Positions 28,072 through 36,189 of a stretch of DNA of 64,000 bases are shown one piece after another. The stretch comes from an uncultured Streptomyces sp. GTDB taxonomy: Bacteria > Actinomycetota > Actinomycetes > Streptomycetales > Streptomycetaceae. Numbering within the stretch: the stretch's first letter is position 1; the number at the start of each line of letters is the position of its first letter. Location: positions 49,235 through 113,234 of the forward strand of contig NZ_CANLBS010000022.1 of NCBI RefSeq assembly GCF_947488945.1, in the 5' to 3' direction. Below the pieces are notes generated by a model. The model was not told where the DNA came from, made no database searches, and saw nothing but the letters and a program-made list of their open reading frames with translations. Position numbers and translations under genes: made by a program.

Positions 28072-28599
28072 TCACTGTCCTTCCCGGTCGGATACGACCG
28101 AAGCGTAGTTCTTCCCACCCGGGGTGAGACCGCCCGTGTCGCCGTCCACCGCGGCATGACCGCCGGTGGACCCGAAGCCCCCCTCGGCCCGAGCCGAACC
28201 GGGAAGCTCCGCCACCTCGTGGAAGCGCACCTTCTCGACCTGCTGGACGATCAACTGGGCGATCCGGTCGAAACGCTCGAACCGCACGGTCTCGCGCGGG
28301 TCGAGGTTGACCACGATCACCTTGATCTCTCCACGGTACCCGGCATCCACCGTCCCGGGGGCATTCACGAGAGCCACTCCGCAGCGGGCCGCGAGCCCGG
28401 AGCGGGGGTGCACGAAGGCCGCGTAGCCGTCCGGCAGCGCGATCGAGACGCCGGTGGGCAGCACCGCCCGCTCCCCCGGCGCCAGTTCGGCGGCCTCGGT
28501 GGTCACCAGGTCGGCGCCCGCGTCGCCCGGGTGCCCGTAGGACGGCACCGGTACGTCGGGGTCGAGGCGGCGCAGGAGTACGTCGACGGGTCCGGACAT
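28072..28599 (-). CDS. dut: Deoxyuridine 5'-triphosphate nucleotidohydrolase (dUTPase)
   Basis: 175 residues. Its ATG shares a base with the thioesterase stop (TGATG). All trimeric dUTPase motifs are visible: PGDAGADL (I), HPRSGLAAR (II), 'NAPGTVDAGYRGEI' (III), 'RFDRIAQLIVQ' (IV) and the arginine-bearing arm ARAEGGFGSTGG (V). It hydrolyses dUTP to dUMP and pyrophosphate, keeping uracil out of DNA and feeding dTMP synthesis. Confidence 0.97.
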   Translation of the reverse strand: MSGPVDVLLRRLDPDVPVPSYGHPGDAGADLVTTEAAELAPGERAVLPTGVSIALPDGYAAFVHPRSGLAARCGVALVNAPGTVDAGYRGEIKVIVVNLDPRETVRFERFDRIAQLIVQQVEKVRFHEVAELPGSARAEGGFGSTGGHAAVDGDTGGLTPGGKNYASVVSDREGQ

Positions 28600-29183
28600 C
28601 AGGGGTTCACCTCGAAGGCTCGGGCGCGCTTGACCAGGTCGGGATCGGACATCGCGGCGCGGATCTCCTCCGGGCGGCCGTTGTCCACGAAGTGGTCGAT
28701 CTTGACCTCGACGAAGAGGGCGTCGGCCCGGACGGCCACCGGCCCGTCGGGGCCGCCGATCCGGCCGGTAGCCGAGGAGTAGATCTTGCGGCCGTGCACC
28801 GCGGTCACCCGGGCGTCCAGGTGCAGCTCGGTGCCGACCGGTACGGGCAGCAGGTAGTCCGTCTCCAGCCGTCCGGTGACCGCGACGACCCGCAGCAGCC
28901 AGCTCAGCGCGCCGAGCGTCTCGTCCAGCGCGGTGGCGAGGATCCCGCCGTGCGCAAGGCCGGGGGCGCCCTGGTGTTCGGGGGCCACGGTGAAGCCGGC
29001 GGTGACGTCCACGCCCTGCCCGGCCCGCGCGCTCAGGTGCAGTCCGTGCGGCTGCCCGTCACCACAACCGAAACAGTGTTCGTAGTGCGAACCCAGGAGC
29101 TCGCCGGGGGCGGGGGCTTCGGGGTGCCGGACGGGGGCCACCGCGTCGGGGGGAGGCGTCAACGCCGCAGATGTTCCACTCAC
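28599..29183 (-). CDS. PaaI-family hotdog thioesterase
   Basis: 194 residues from GTG (VSGTSAALTPPP), with GGTAAGG about ten bases upstream; the long frame upstream lacks family sense. The hotdog domain has 'HCFGCGDGQPHGLHL', then 'HQGAPGLAHGGILATALDET' (the central helix with catalytic Asp/Glu) and GRLETDYLLPVPVGTELHLD. It is expected to hydrolyse an acyl-CoA; the substrate is unknown. It is first in a thioesterase-dut-DUF3710 operon with overlapping ends. Confidence 0.85.
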   Translation of the reverse strand: MSGTSAALTPPPDAVAPVRHPEAPAPGELLGSHYEHCFGCGDGQPHGLHLSARAGQGVDVTAGFTVAPEHQGAPGLAHGGILATALDETLGALSWLLRVVAVTGRLETDYLLPVPVGTELHLDARVTAVHGRKIYSSATGRIGGPDGPVAVRADALFVEVKIDHFVDNGRPEEIRAAMSDPDLVKRARAFEVNP

Positions 29184-29241
29184 ACGCGCAGACCTTACCC
29201 GCGCGGCGGAGCGCGGGGCACGCCGTGCCAAGCTTGGTTCC

Positions 29242-29700
29242 ATGCAGCCTTCGCGACCGCGCTTCGACGAACGTCTCACCACGCCCCGCTCCTGGTGGTT
29301 CCTCGCCTTCGGGATCGGTGTGGCGTGCGCCCTGATGCTGCTGCCGTTCGGGGTGCTGCCGCTGCTCGGCGGCCTGGTCGGCGGCACCGCGGCGACCGCC
29401 GTCGTGATGAGCGCGTACGGCTCGGTGCGGATCCGGGTGGTGGCGGGCTCGCTGGTCGCGGGCGACGCGAACATCCCGCTGACGGCGCTCGGCGCGGTGA
29501 GCGTGCTGGACGCCGAGGAGGCGCGGGAGTGGCGGACCCACCGGGCGGACGCGCGGGCGTTCATGCTGCTGCGCAGCTATGTGCCGACGGCCGTCAAGGT
29601 CGAGGTGACGGACCCGGAGGATCCCACTCCGTATCTCTACCTCTCCACGCGTGAGCCCGAGGCGCTGGCGGCGGCGCTGGCCGCCGTACCGGCCGGCTGA
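29242..29700 (+). CDS. DUF3093 membrane protein
   Basis: 152 residues, ATG start, divergent from the thioesterase. Two adjacent helices (WWFLAFGIGVACALMLLPFG and LLGGLVGGTAATAVVMSAYG) precede a small soluble domain with 'GDANIPLTALGAVSVLD' and a tail containing PYLYLSTREPEALAAAL. This is the standard DUF3093 layout, found beside dut in actinobacteria (Rv2698). The C-terminal domain resembles PH-like lipid-binding folds, an inference. Function unknown. Confidence 0.88.
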   Translation: MQPSRPRFDERLTTPRSWWFLAFGIGVACALMLLPFGVLPLLGGLVGGTAATAVVMSAYGSVRIRVVAGSLVAGDANIPLTALGAVSVLDAEEAREWRTHRADARAFMLLRSYVPTAVKVEVTDPEDPTPYLYLSTREPEALAAALAAVPAG

Positions 29701-29718
29701 GGGCGCACGGCGGCGGCC

Positions 29719-30693
29719 TCAGGCGCCCTTGCCGGCGCCGCGGTCACCCCCGGTCTCCTCGCCGGCGGCCGGCGGGAGGGTGTTCCCGGTGACCTCGGGG
29801 GGCAGCGGGTGGGGGTCGGCGGGCTGTTCCAGCGGGGGCAGCGCGGGCAGCCGGTCCCAGCCGACCTGGTGGGCGCGCAGGTCCTCGCGGACGCGCTCGG
29901 CCAGCTTCCTGGTGTCACGGCGGTTCATCACCGCGCCGACCGTCGCGCCGACCATGAACGGGATCAGATTGGGGAGGTTGCGCACCATCCGCTTCATGAT
30001 CTGCTGGCGCAGCTCGCGCTTCATCTGGCCGCCGAGGGCGGAGTTGAGCGTGGTGGGCTTGGTGACGTCGATGCCGCGCTCTTCGGTCCAGGCCGTGAGG
30101 TAGGCGGTGGAACGCTGCCCCAGATTGCCGGGCGGGCGCCTGCCGTAGACCTCGTGCAGCTCGGCGACGAGCTTCATCTCGATGGCGGCGACGCCGGTGA
30201 TCTCGGCCGCCAGCTCGGCCAGCATGGCGGGGGGTACGGGCATCATCGCCGCGGCCCCGATGCCCGCTCCGACGGCCGCGGTGGCGCGGCCGGCGCCCGC
30301 GACGAGCCGGTCGGCGATCTCCTCCGGGCCCAGGCCAGGAAAGTGCCGGCGCAGGGTGGCGAGGTCGCGGACCGGGACGCGGGGGGCGATGTCGATGATC
30401 CGGTCGGCCAGCATCGAGACGACCGCCTTGGCGGACTCGCCGCCCTTGCGGATGCCCCGTTTCACCGTGTGCCGACGGCCGGCCCCGGTCGTGCCGTGTT
30501 CCTGTCCGCCCGCCACTTCGAGCGAGGCCCTGGGGCCCCGCTCGTCGACGGACGTGCCGGAGGTGTCGAGGGGGGCGGGCCGGTGCTCGGCGGACGCCTC
30601 AGCGTCCTTCCCCGGGCCCGTACCGCCCTGTTGCGCCTCCGGCCCTTCGGTGCGCCGTGAGCGCCGCTTCCTGAACGGGTTCTCGCCTGCCAC
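29719..30693 (-). CDS. Conserved actinobacterial protein, EcsC-like core
   Basis: 324 residues, GTG start (VAGENPFRKRRSRR). The first ~75 residues are charged and disordered. The core contains a small-residue-rich hydrophobic stretch (AAVGAGIGAAAMMPVPPAML) followed by 'EITGVAAIEMKLVAELHEVY', reminiscent of the EcsC fold. Further on, 'LPNLIPFMVGATVGAVMNRR' is another amphipathic segment. The C-terminus is Pro-rich. I cannot assign a function. It probably associates with the membrane. It lies 12 bases upstream-to-downstream from the DUF4193 gene and is likely co-transcribed with it. Confidence 0.65.
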   Translation of the reverse strand: MAGENPFRKRRSRRTEGPEAQQGGTGPGKDAEASAEHRPAPLDTSGTSVDERGPRASLEVAGGQEHGTTGAGRRHTVKRGIRKGGESAKAVVSMLADRIIDIAPRVPVRDLATLRRHFPGLGPEEIADRLVAGAGRATAAVGAGIGAAAMMPVPPAMLAELAAEITGVAAIEMKLVAELHEVYGRRPPGNLGQRSTAYLTAWTEERGIDVTKPTTLNSALGGQMKRELRQQIMKRMVRNLPNLIPFMVGATVGAVMNRRDTRKLAERVREDLRAHQVGWDRLPALPPLEQPADPHPLPPEVTGNTLPPAAGEETGGDRGAGKGA

Positions 30694-30705
30694 GGCGGCC
30701 CCGCC

Positions 30706-31002
30706 TCAGTCGCAGTCGCGGCAGATGGGCTGACCGTTCTTCTCGCGCGCGAGCTGGCTGCGGTGGTGCACCAGGAAGCAGCTCATGCAGGTGAACTCGT
30801 CGGCCTGCTTGGGCAGGACGCGGACGGCGAGTTCTTCGTTGGACAGGTCCGCGCCGGGCAGTTCCAGGCCTTCGGCGGCGTCGAACTCGTCGACGTCGAC
30901 GGCCGAGGCCGTCTTGTCGCTCCGACGAGCCTTGAGCTCTTCGAGGCTGTCCTGGTCCACGTCGTCGTCGGTCTTGCGTGGGGTGTCGTAATCCGTTGCC
31001 AT
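30706..31002 (-). CDS. DUF4193 small zinc-ribbon protein
   Basis: 98 residues, ATG start with GGGGGAG nine bases upstream. An acidic N-terminal half (TDDDVDQDSLEELKARR, 'VDVDEFDAAEGLELPGADL') is followed by a C-terminal zinc ribbon, FTCMSCFLVHHRSQL...ICRDCD (two Cys pairs). The family is restricted to actinobacteria (Rv2699c). Its function is not known; RNA polymerase- or nucleic-acid-associated roles are guesses. Confidence 0.92.
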   Translation of the reverse strand: MATDYDTPRKTDDDVDQDSLEELKARRSDKTASAVDVDEFDAAEGLELPGADLSNEELAVRVLPKQADEFTCMSCFLVHHRSQLAREKNGQPICRDCD

Positions 31003-31408
31003 GTCGCTCTCCCCCTCTTGGGTGTCTGCGGGTGTCTCAGCGCACGTAACGCATGAGAGGCCGGACTTGTGCCCGACCTGAGGCGGAGATTTTGCCTCAC
31101 ATCAAGGTCTGTTACTCAATCGACACCCGGCCGGGCCCCGTTCACGGCGGTCGGCTCAGGTGGCGATGGGGACCGTACACGGTCCCCGTACCGCGGTCGT
31201 CGGGTGCCACCCCGTGTACTTCCCGTGATAAAGCCCCGGGAAAACTCGGGCGATCCCAGTGTTTCCGGCCCTGCGGGGTTCACGCAGAGTAGAACGTCCC
31301 CGATGCGGCACTGTGATCGATCACACAGCGCTCAACCGGTGACTCGTCCCGAAAATTCCGCTTAAAGCGAACGCATCGCCGGAGAACGCGCTCACGGTGC
31401 GCAGTCTC
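31003..31408. other. Intergenic region before the DUF4193 gene
   Basis: About 400 bases with lower GC than the neighbours and no convincing gene. It holds a small hairpin at 31168-31187 (GGGGACCGT/ACGGTCCCC) that could end cutS transcription on the minus strand. It presumably also holds the DUF4193 promoter near 31080-31120. Nothing else was recognised. Confidence 0.5.
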
Positions 31409-32647
31409 TCAGACCGGGAGAGTGACGCGCATCACGAGTCCGCCGCCCTCGCGGGGCTCCGCGATGATACGGCCGCCGTGGGCACGCGCCACGGACCTCG
31501 CGATCGACAGGCCGAGGCCGACGCCCTTGTCGCTCCCCGTCCGCTCCGTGCGAAGCCTGCGGAACGGCTCGAAGAGGTTGTCGACCTCGTAGGCCGGGAC
31601 CACCGGGCCGGTGTTGGAGACCGTCAGCAGCGCCTGCCCGGCCACCACCGCGGTGGTGACCTCCACCCAGCCGTCCCGCGGCACGTTGTACCGGACGGCG
31701 TTCTGCACGAGGTTCAGCGCGATCCGCTCCAGCAGGACGCCGTTGCCCTGCACCACGGCCCCGGCCCGCTCACCCCGGATCTCCACGCCCTTGTCCGCCG
31801 CCTCGCCGAGCGACTGGTCGACGGCGCGCTCGGCCACCTCGGCGAGGTCGACCGGCTTGCGCTCCACGATCTGGTTGTCGCTGCGGGCCAGCAGCAGCAG
31901 CCCCTCGACGAGCTGCTCGCTGCGCTCGTTGGTGGCGAGCAGGGTCTTGCCGAGCTGCTGGAGCTCCGGCGGCGCCTCGGGATCGGAGAGGTGCACCTCC
32001 AGCAGCGTCCGGTTGATGGCGAGCGGGGTGCGCAGTTCGTGCGAGGCGTTGCCGACGAACCGCTGCTGGGCGGTGAACGCCCGCTCCAGCCGGTCGAGCA
32101 TCTCGTCGAAGGTGTCGGACAGCTCCTTGAGCTCGTCGTCCGGGCCGTCCAGCTCGATGCGCCGGGTCAGGTCCGTGCCGGCCACCCGGCGGGCGGTCCG
32201 GGTGATCTTGCCGAGCGGCGAGAGGACCCGGCCGGCCATGGCGTAGCCGAAGGCGAAGGCGATGACGGTGAGCCCCACCAGGGCCAGCAGGGCCCGGTTG
32301 AGCAGGCTGTCCAGGGCGTGCTGCCGCTGGGCGGCCGTGCACGCCTTGAGGGCCTCGTTGAGCTGGCTGTTGTCCTGGGCGGTGGCGAGCTGCGGACAGG
32401 TCTCGCTGGCGATCCGCACATTGGTGCCGGACACCTGGAACGCGATGTTCCCGGCGTCGTGCAGGGCTTGAGCGGCGAGCATGTAGATGATCGACAGCAG
32501 CAGGATGCCCGCGATCAGGAACATCCCGCCGTAGAGCAGCGTGAGCCGTATCCGGATGGTCGGACGCAGCCACGGGTAGGTGGGTTCCTGCTTGGGGTCC
32601 CAGGTGGGCTTGGGCGGTGCCGTGACCGGCACCTGCGGGGCTGCCAT
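31409..32647 (-). CDS. cutS: Sensor histidine kinase CutS
   Basis: 412 residues, ATG start. Membrane helices at about 34-58 and 117-137 flank a short extracytoplasmic domain with exactly two cysteines, C84 and C103. A HAMP domain is followed by the phosphoacceptor box NASHELRTPL with H203, then HATPase motifs (LNLVQNAVRYN, DKGVGLGLSIARS). It is the partner of CutR, whose gene ends eight bases upstream. CutRS is a conserved Streptomyces system tied to antibiotic control and secretion/envelope stress. The cysteine pair suggests redox or disulfide sensing. Confidence 0.92.
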   Translation of the reverse strand: MAAPQVPVTAPPKPTWDPKQEPTYPWLRPTIRIRLTLLYGGMFLIAGILLLSIIYMLAAQALHDAGNIAFQVSGTNVRIASETCPQLATAQDNSQLNEALKACTAAQRQHALDSLLNRALLALVGLTVIAFAFGYAMAGRVLSPLGKITRTARRVAGTDLTRRIELDGPDDELKELSDTFDEMLDRLERAFTAQQRFVGNASHELRTPLAINRTLLEVHLSDPEAPPELQQLGKTLLATNERSEQLVEGLLLLARSDNQIVERKPVDLAEVAERAVDQSLGEAADKGVEIRGERAGAVVQGNGVLLERIALNLVQNAVRYNVPRDGWVEVTTAVVAGQALLTVSNTGPVVPAYEVDNLFEPFRRLRTERTGSDKGVGLGLSIARSVARAHGGRIIAEPREGGGLVMRVTLPV

Positions 32648-32655
32648 GGGGGTCC

Positions 32656-33309
32656 TCAGATCCGGTAGCCGGAGCCGGGGACGGTGACGATGACCGGGGG
32701 CTCGCCGAGCTTGCGGCGCAGGGTCATGACCGTCACCCGCACCACGTTGGTGAACGGGTCGGTGTTCTCGTCCCAGGCCTTCTCCAGCAGCTGTTCCGCC
32801 GAGACCACGGCCCCCTCGCTGCGCATCAGGACCTCCAGCACCGCGAACTCCTTGGGGGCGAGCTGGATCTCCTGGTCGTCGCGGTGGACCTCGCGGCGGT
32901 TCGGGTCGAGCTTGATGCCCGCGCGTTCGAGGACCGGCGGCAGCGCCACGGTCGTACGGCGCCCGAGGGCGCGGACCCGGGCGGTCAGCTCGGTGAAGGC
33001 GAAGGGCTTGGGCAGGTAGTCGTCCGCGCCCAGTTCCAGCCCCTCCACCCGGTCGCTGACGTCGCCGGAGGCGGTGAGCATGAGCACCCGGGTGGGCATG
33101 CCCAGCTCCACGATCTTGCGGCAGACGTCGTCGCCGTGGACCAGCGGGAGGTCGCGGTCCAGGACCACGACGTCGTAGTCGTTGACGCCGACCCGCTCCA
33201 GGGCGGCCGCCCCGTCGTACACGACGTCGACGGCCATCGCCTCGCGGCGGAGTCCGGTGGCCACCGCATCGGCGAGCAGCTGCTCGTCCTCGACGACGAG
33301 TACGCGCAC
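32656..33309 (-). CDS. cutR: Response regulator CutR
   Basis: 217 residues from GTG (VRVLVVEDEQLLADAV) with AAGGAAGGA eight bases upstream; the length equals that known for CutR. The receiver domain has D in 'YDVVVLDRDLPLVHGDD' and K in YLPKPFAF. The C-terminal OmpR/PhoB winged helix contains 'LAPKEFAVLEVLMRSEGAVV' and FTNVVRVTVMTLRRKLGEPP. It is a cytosolic DNA-binding regulator activated by CutS and forms an operon with it. Confidence 0.95.
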   Translation of the reverse strand: MRVLVVEDEQLLADAVATGLRREAMAVDVVYDGAAALERVGVNDYDVVVLDRDLPLVHGDDVCRKIVELGMPTRVLMLTASGDVSDRVEGLELGADDYLPKPFAFTELTARVRALGRRTTVALPPVLERAGIKLDPNRREVHRDDQEIQLAPKEFAVLEVLMRSEGAVVSAEQLLEKAWDENTDPFTNVVRVTVMTLRRKLGEPPVIVTVPGSGYRI

Positions 33310-33716
33310 GGCGCTGTCCTTCCTTCGGTCCTTCGGATCATGGGTGCACGGTCCGTCGCCCCTCCCCGGCCGGCTACGGCGGTGTCCGGAGCGTTCCGTC
33401 CGGGGGCGCCGGCACGGGCGTGCGCGTCCATCCTGCCTGCAACGCGCATAAACCGGCGGTAAGACGGCGGGTGACGGCACGGGGGCCGGACGGCCACGCC
33501 CGGGAAGACGGCGGAATCTCGGGCCAGTTGAGGTTTCTGCCGGGCACGGGGTGGGGATGACGGTTGCACACCCCGCGATCACGCCACGCATGTGGCGTCC
33601 ACCACGGCCCGTTCCGTCACCGCCGGAGCCGCGTGATCGCCCGTCCCCGGGCTCGTTGCCCGGGGCACTCCCGGGCACACCCCCGTGCCACCCACCCACG
33701 ACGAGGGGGCGCTTCC
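33310..33716. other. Divergent region between cutR and a 57-codon gene
   Basis: About 400 bases with no convincing coding sequence. It must contain the cutRS promoter on the minus strand and that of the small gene on the plus strand. A locally lower-GC stretch at 33440-33560 is the likeliest promoter zone. No palindromic operator was obvious. Confidence 0.45.
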
Positions 33717-33890
33717 ATGGACGCTTTCACCGCAGGTCTGCTGCACCGCATCAGGACCACCGAGTCCGACCTCACCCGGGCGCGTGAGACGGGCGACGAC
33801 TTCCTCGCCGACGTCGAACAGAGCGAGCTGGAGGACCTCCTCCGCCTCGCCGCCGAGCACGGTGTCGACATCGGCGCCACGGCCGTCTGA
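33717..33890 (+). CDS. 57-residue conserved-looking small protein of unknown function
   Basis: ATG with GAGGGGG eight bases upstream. The sequence (MDAFTAGLLHRIRTTESDLT, then ARETGDDFLADVEQSELEDL, then a Leu/Ala-rich end) predicts two amphipathic helices. Third-position GC is high, supporting coding. It is cytosolic by composition, with no cysteine and no membrane segment. I do not know a family function. It stands alone between cutR and a terminator. Confidence 0.7.
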   Translation: MDAFTAGLLHRIRTTESDLTRARETGDDFLADVEQSELEDLLRLAAEHGVDIGATAV

Positions 33891-33951
33891 GCCACCGCGG
33901 GACGCCCCGGCGCCCACCGGCGCCGGCGGAGCCGCCGCCCGCCCGCACGCG

Positions 33952-33991
33952 AAGCCCGTCGGAGCCCCCACCAGGGGCCCGGCGGGCTTTT
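33952..33991. terminator. Convergent terminator with T-rich end
   Basis: AAGCCCG pairs with CGGGCTT and is followed by TT. The inner TCGG/CCGG and GCCCC/GGGGC segments extend the stem. It lies between the small gene and the inositol monophosphatase gene. Confidence 0.65.
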
Positions 33992-34022
33992 CGTGCGCCG
34001 GGGCAAGGGGGATTGGCCCCGG

Positions 34023-34823
34023 TCAGTCGTGCCAGGCGCCCAGCTCTTCGAGGAGCGCCTGGAGGGGCGCGAAGACCGCGGGGGTGGCGGCCACCGTGAG
34101 GTCGCCGTCGGCAGGGAGGCCGGGGCGTCCGCCGGTCAGCGCGCCCGCCTCGCGGGCGATCAGGTCGCCCGCCGCCAGGTCCCAGGGGTGCAGGCCGCGC
34201 TCGTAGTAGCCGTCGAGCCGGCCGGCCGCCACGTCGCACAGGTCGACGGCGGCCGAGCCGCCGCGGCGGATGTCCCGCAGCCGCGGGATCAGCCGCTGGG
34301 CGACGTCCGCCTGGTGCGTGCGGACGGTGGTGACGTAGTTGAAGCCGGTCGACACCAGCGCCCGGTCGAGCGGGGCCGCCGGACGGCAGGCCAGCCGGGC
34401 GCCGTTCAGGTGGGCGCCGCCGCCGAGCACCGCGTGGAAGGTCTCGCGCCGCATCGGGACCTCGACGACGCCGGCGATCCGTTCGCCGTCGCGCTCGGCC
34501 GCGATGGAGACGGCCCAGGTCGGCAGCCCGTAGAGGTAGTTCACGGTGCCGTCGAGGGGGTCGATGACCCAGCGGACGCCGCTGCTGCCGGGCGAGCCGG
34601 CGCCCTCCTCGCCGAGGAAGCCGTCGTCGGGGCGGTGCTCGGCGAGGAAACCGGTGATCAGCTTCTCGGCGGCGATGTCCATCTCGGTGACCACGTCGAC
34701 GGGGCTGGACTTCGTCGCCGCCACGGCGAGGTCGGCGGGCCGTCCGTCGCGGAGCAGCGCTCCGGCGCGGCGGGCCGCCTCCAGGGCGAGGTCGAGCAGT
34801 TCGGTCGGCAGGGGGTCGGTCAC
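34023..34823 (-). CDS. Inositol monophosphatase family protein (SuhB-like)
   Basis: 266 residues, GTG start with GGGAG close upstream. Lithium-sensitive phosphatase motifs are clear: 'GEEGAG' (metal site), 'VIDPLDGTVNY' (WxDPLDGT-type) and 'HPWDLAAGDLIAREAGA' near the end. It dephosphorylates inositol-1-phosphate or a related sugar phosphate using magnesium. In M. tuberculosis the equivalent place in this gene block is suhB (Rv2701c). It lies about 50 bases after the ferrochelatase gene on the same strand. Confidence 0.92.
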   Translation of the reverse strand: MTDPLPTELLDLALEAARRAGALLRDGRPADLAVAATKSSPVDVVTEMDIAAEKLITGFLAEHRPDDGFLGEEGAGSPGSSGVRWVIDPLDGTVNYLYGLPTWAVSIAAERDGERIAGVVEVPMRRETFHAVLGGGAHLNGARLACRPAAPLDRALVSTGFNYVTTVRTHQADVAQRLIPRLRDIRRGGSAAVDLCDVAAGRLDGYYERGLHPWDLAAGDLIAREAGALTGGRPGLPADGDLTVAATPAVFAPLQALLEELGAWHD

Positions 34824-34875
34824 GGCGCTCCCGGAGTGGTGGTGGCGGTTCGGGGGTCGGTGGGTCGGGGCCGGG

Positions 34876-36000
34876 TCAGAACGGGCTGTCGGCGCCCGCG
34901 GCGGCGGGCTTCGGGGCCCTGGCCGGGCAGCACCCCACGGGGCACACGTCGTGCGAGGGGCCCAGCAGGCCCAGCGCGCAGCGCTCCACGGACCGGCCGT
35001 TCTCGGCGGCGGTGCGCTCCAGGAAAAGGTCGCGGACGGCGGCCGCGAACCGGGGGTCTGCGCCGACGGTGGCGGAGCGGCGGACCGGCAGGCCCAGCTC
35101 GGCGGCCTTGGCGGTGGCCTCCGTGTCGAGGTCGTAGAGGACCTCCATGTGGTCGGAGACGAAGCCGATCGGGACCATCACGACGGCGGGGACGCCGTCG
35201 CCGTGCAGCGTCTCCAGGTGGTCGCAGATGTCGGGCTCCAGCCACGGGATGTGCGGGGCGCCGCTGCGGGACTGGTAGACGAGCTGCCACGGGTGGTCGA
35301 CGCCGGTCTGCTCGCGGACGGCGTCCACGACGACGCGGGCGACGTCCAGGTGCTCGGCGACGTACGCGCCGCCGCCGCCGTGGTCCTCGGCGGGGCCGGA
35401 GGCGTCCGCCGCGGTGACCGGGATGGAGTGCGTGGTGAAGGCCAGGTGGGCGCGGCCCCTGACGTCCTCGGGCAGCTCGGCGAGCGAGGCGAGCACGCCG
35501 TCCACCATCGGCCGTACGAAGCCGGGGTGGTTGAAGTAGTGCCGCAGCTTGTCCACCCGCGGCACCGGCAGCCCTTCGGCCTCCAGTTCGGCGAGCGACT
35601 GGGCGAGGTTCTCGCGGTACTGGCGGCAGCCGGAGTAGGAGGCGTACGCGCTGGTGGCGAGGACCGCGATGCGGCGGTGGCCGTCGCGGACCATCTCCCG
35701 CAGGGTGTCGGTGAGGTAAGGCGCCCAGTTGCGGTTGCCCCAGTACACCGGGACGTCCAGGCCGTGCTCGGCGAAGTCGGCGCGCAGGGTGCCGAGCAGG
35801 TCGCGGTTCTGGGCGTTGATCGGGCTCACGCCGCCGAACAGGAAGTAGTGCTGCCCCACCTCCTTCAGCCGTTCCTCGGGGATGCCCCGGCCGCGGGTGA
35901 CGTTCCGGAGGAACGGAACCACGTCGTCCGGTCCTTCGGGGCCGCCGAAGGAGAGCAGGAGCAGGGCGTCGTACACAGCGGGATCACGCACATCGGACAT
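34876..36000 (-). CDS. hemH: Ferrochelatase (coproporphyrin III type in actinobacteria)
   Basis: 374 residues, ATG start. Conserved elements are LLLLSFGGPEGPDDVVPFL at the N-terminus, 'FTTHSIP' (metal-ligand His), 'YQSRSGAPHIPWLEPDI' and 'VPIGFVSDHMEVLYDLD' (catalytic His/Glu). The C-terminal CALGLLGPSHDVCPVGCC provides cysteines for the 2Fe-2S cluster typical of actinobacterial enzymes. It inserts iron into coproporphyrin III (also called CpfC) in the haem pathway. It is transcribed with the downstream phosphatase gene and divergent from the MFS gene. Confidence 0.95.
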   Translation of the reverse strand: MSDVRDPAVYDALLLLSFGGPEGPDDVVPFLRNVTRGRGIPEERLKEVGQHYFLFGGVSPINAQNRDLLGTLRADFAEHGLDVPVYWGNRNWAPYLTDTLREMVRDGHRRIAVLATSAYASYSGCRQYRENLAQSLAELEAEGLPVPRVDKLRHYFNHPGFVRPMVDGVLASLAELPEDVRGRAHLAFTTHSIPVTAADASGPAEDHGGGGAYVAEHLDVARVVVDAVREQTGVDHPWQLVYQSRSGAPHIPWLEPDICDHLETLHGDGVPAVVMVPIGFVSDHMEVLYDLDTEATAKAAELGLPVRRSATVGADPRFAAAVRDLFLERTAAENGRSVERCALGLLGPSHDVCPVGCCPARAPKPAAAGADSPF

Positions 36001-36189
36001 GCCTCGATCCTGCCATCCGCCGCCGACAGCGCGGCGACCGACATCCCCTCCGCCGCACGGGCCGGCGCGGACCGGGGGCGTCGTCCGGCGGGCCGGCCCG
36101 GGGTGCCGGTGGGCGGGGGCGGAGCGGACGTCCCCGGCCGTAAGCTGTGTCGGCCCTCTTCACGCATGACAGGTCCGACCGGAGTCCCC

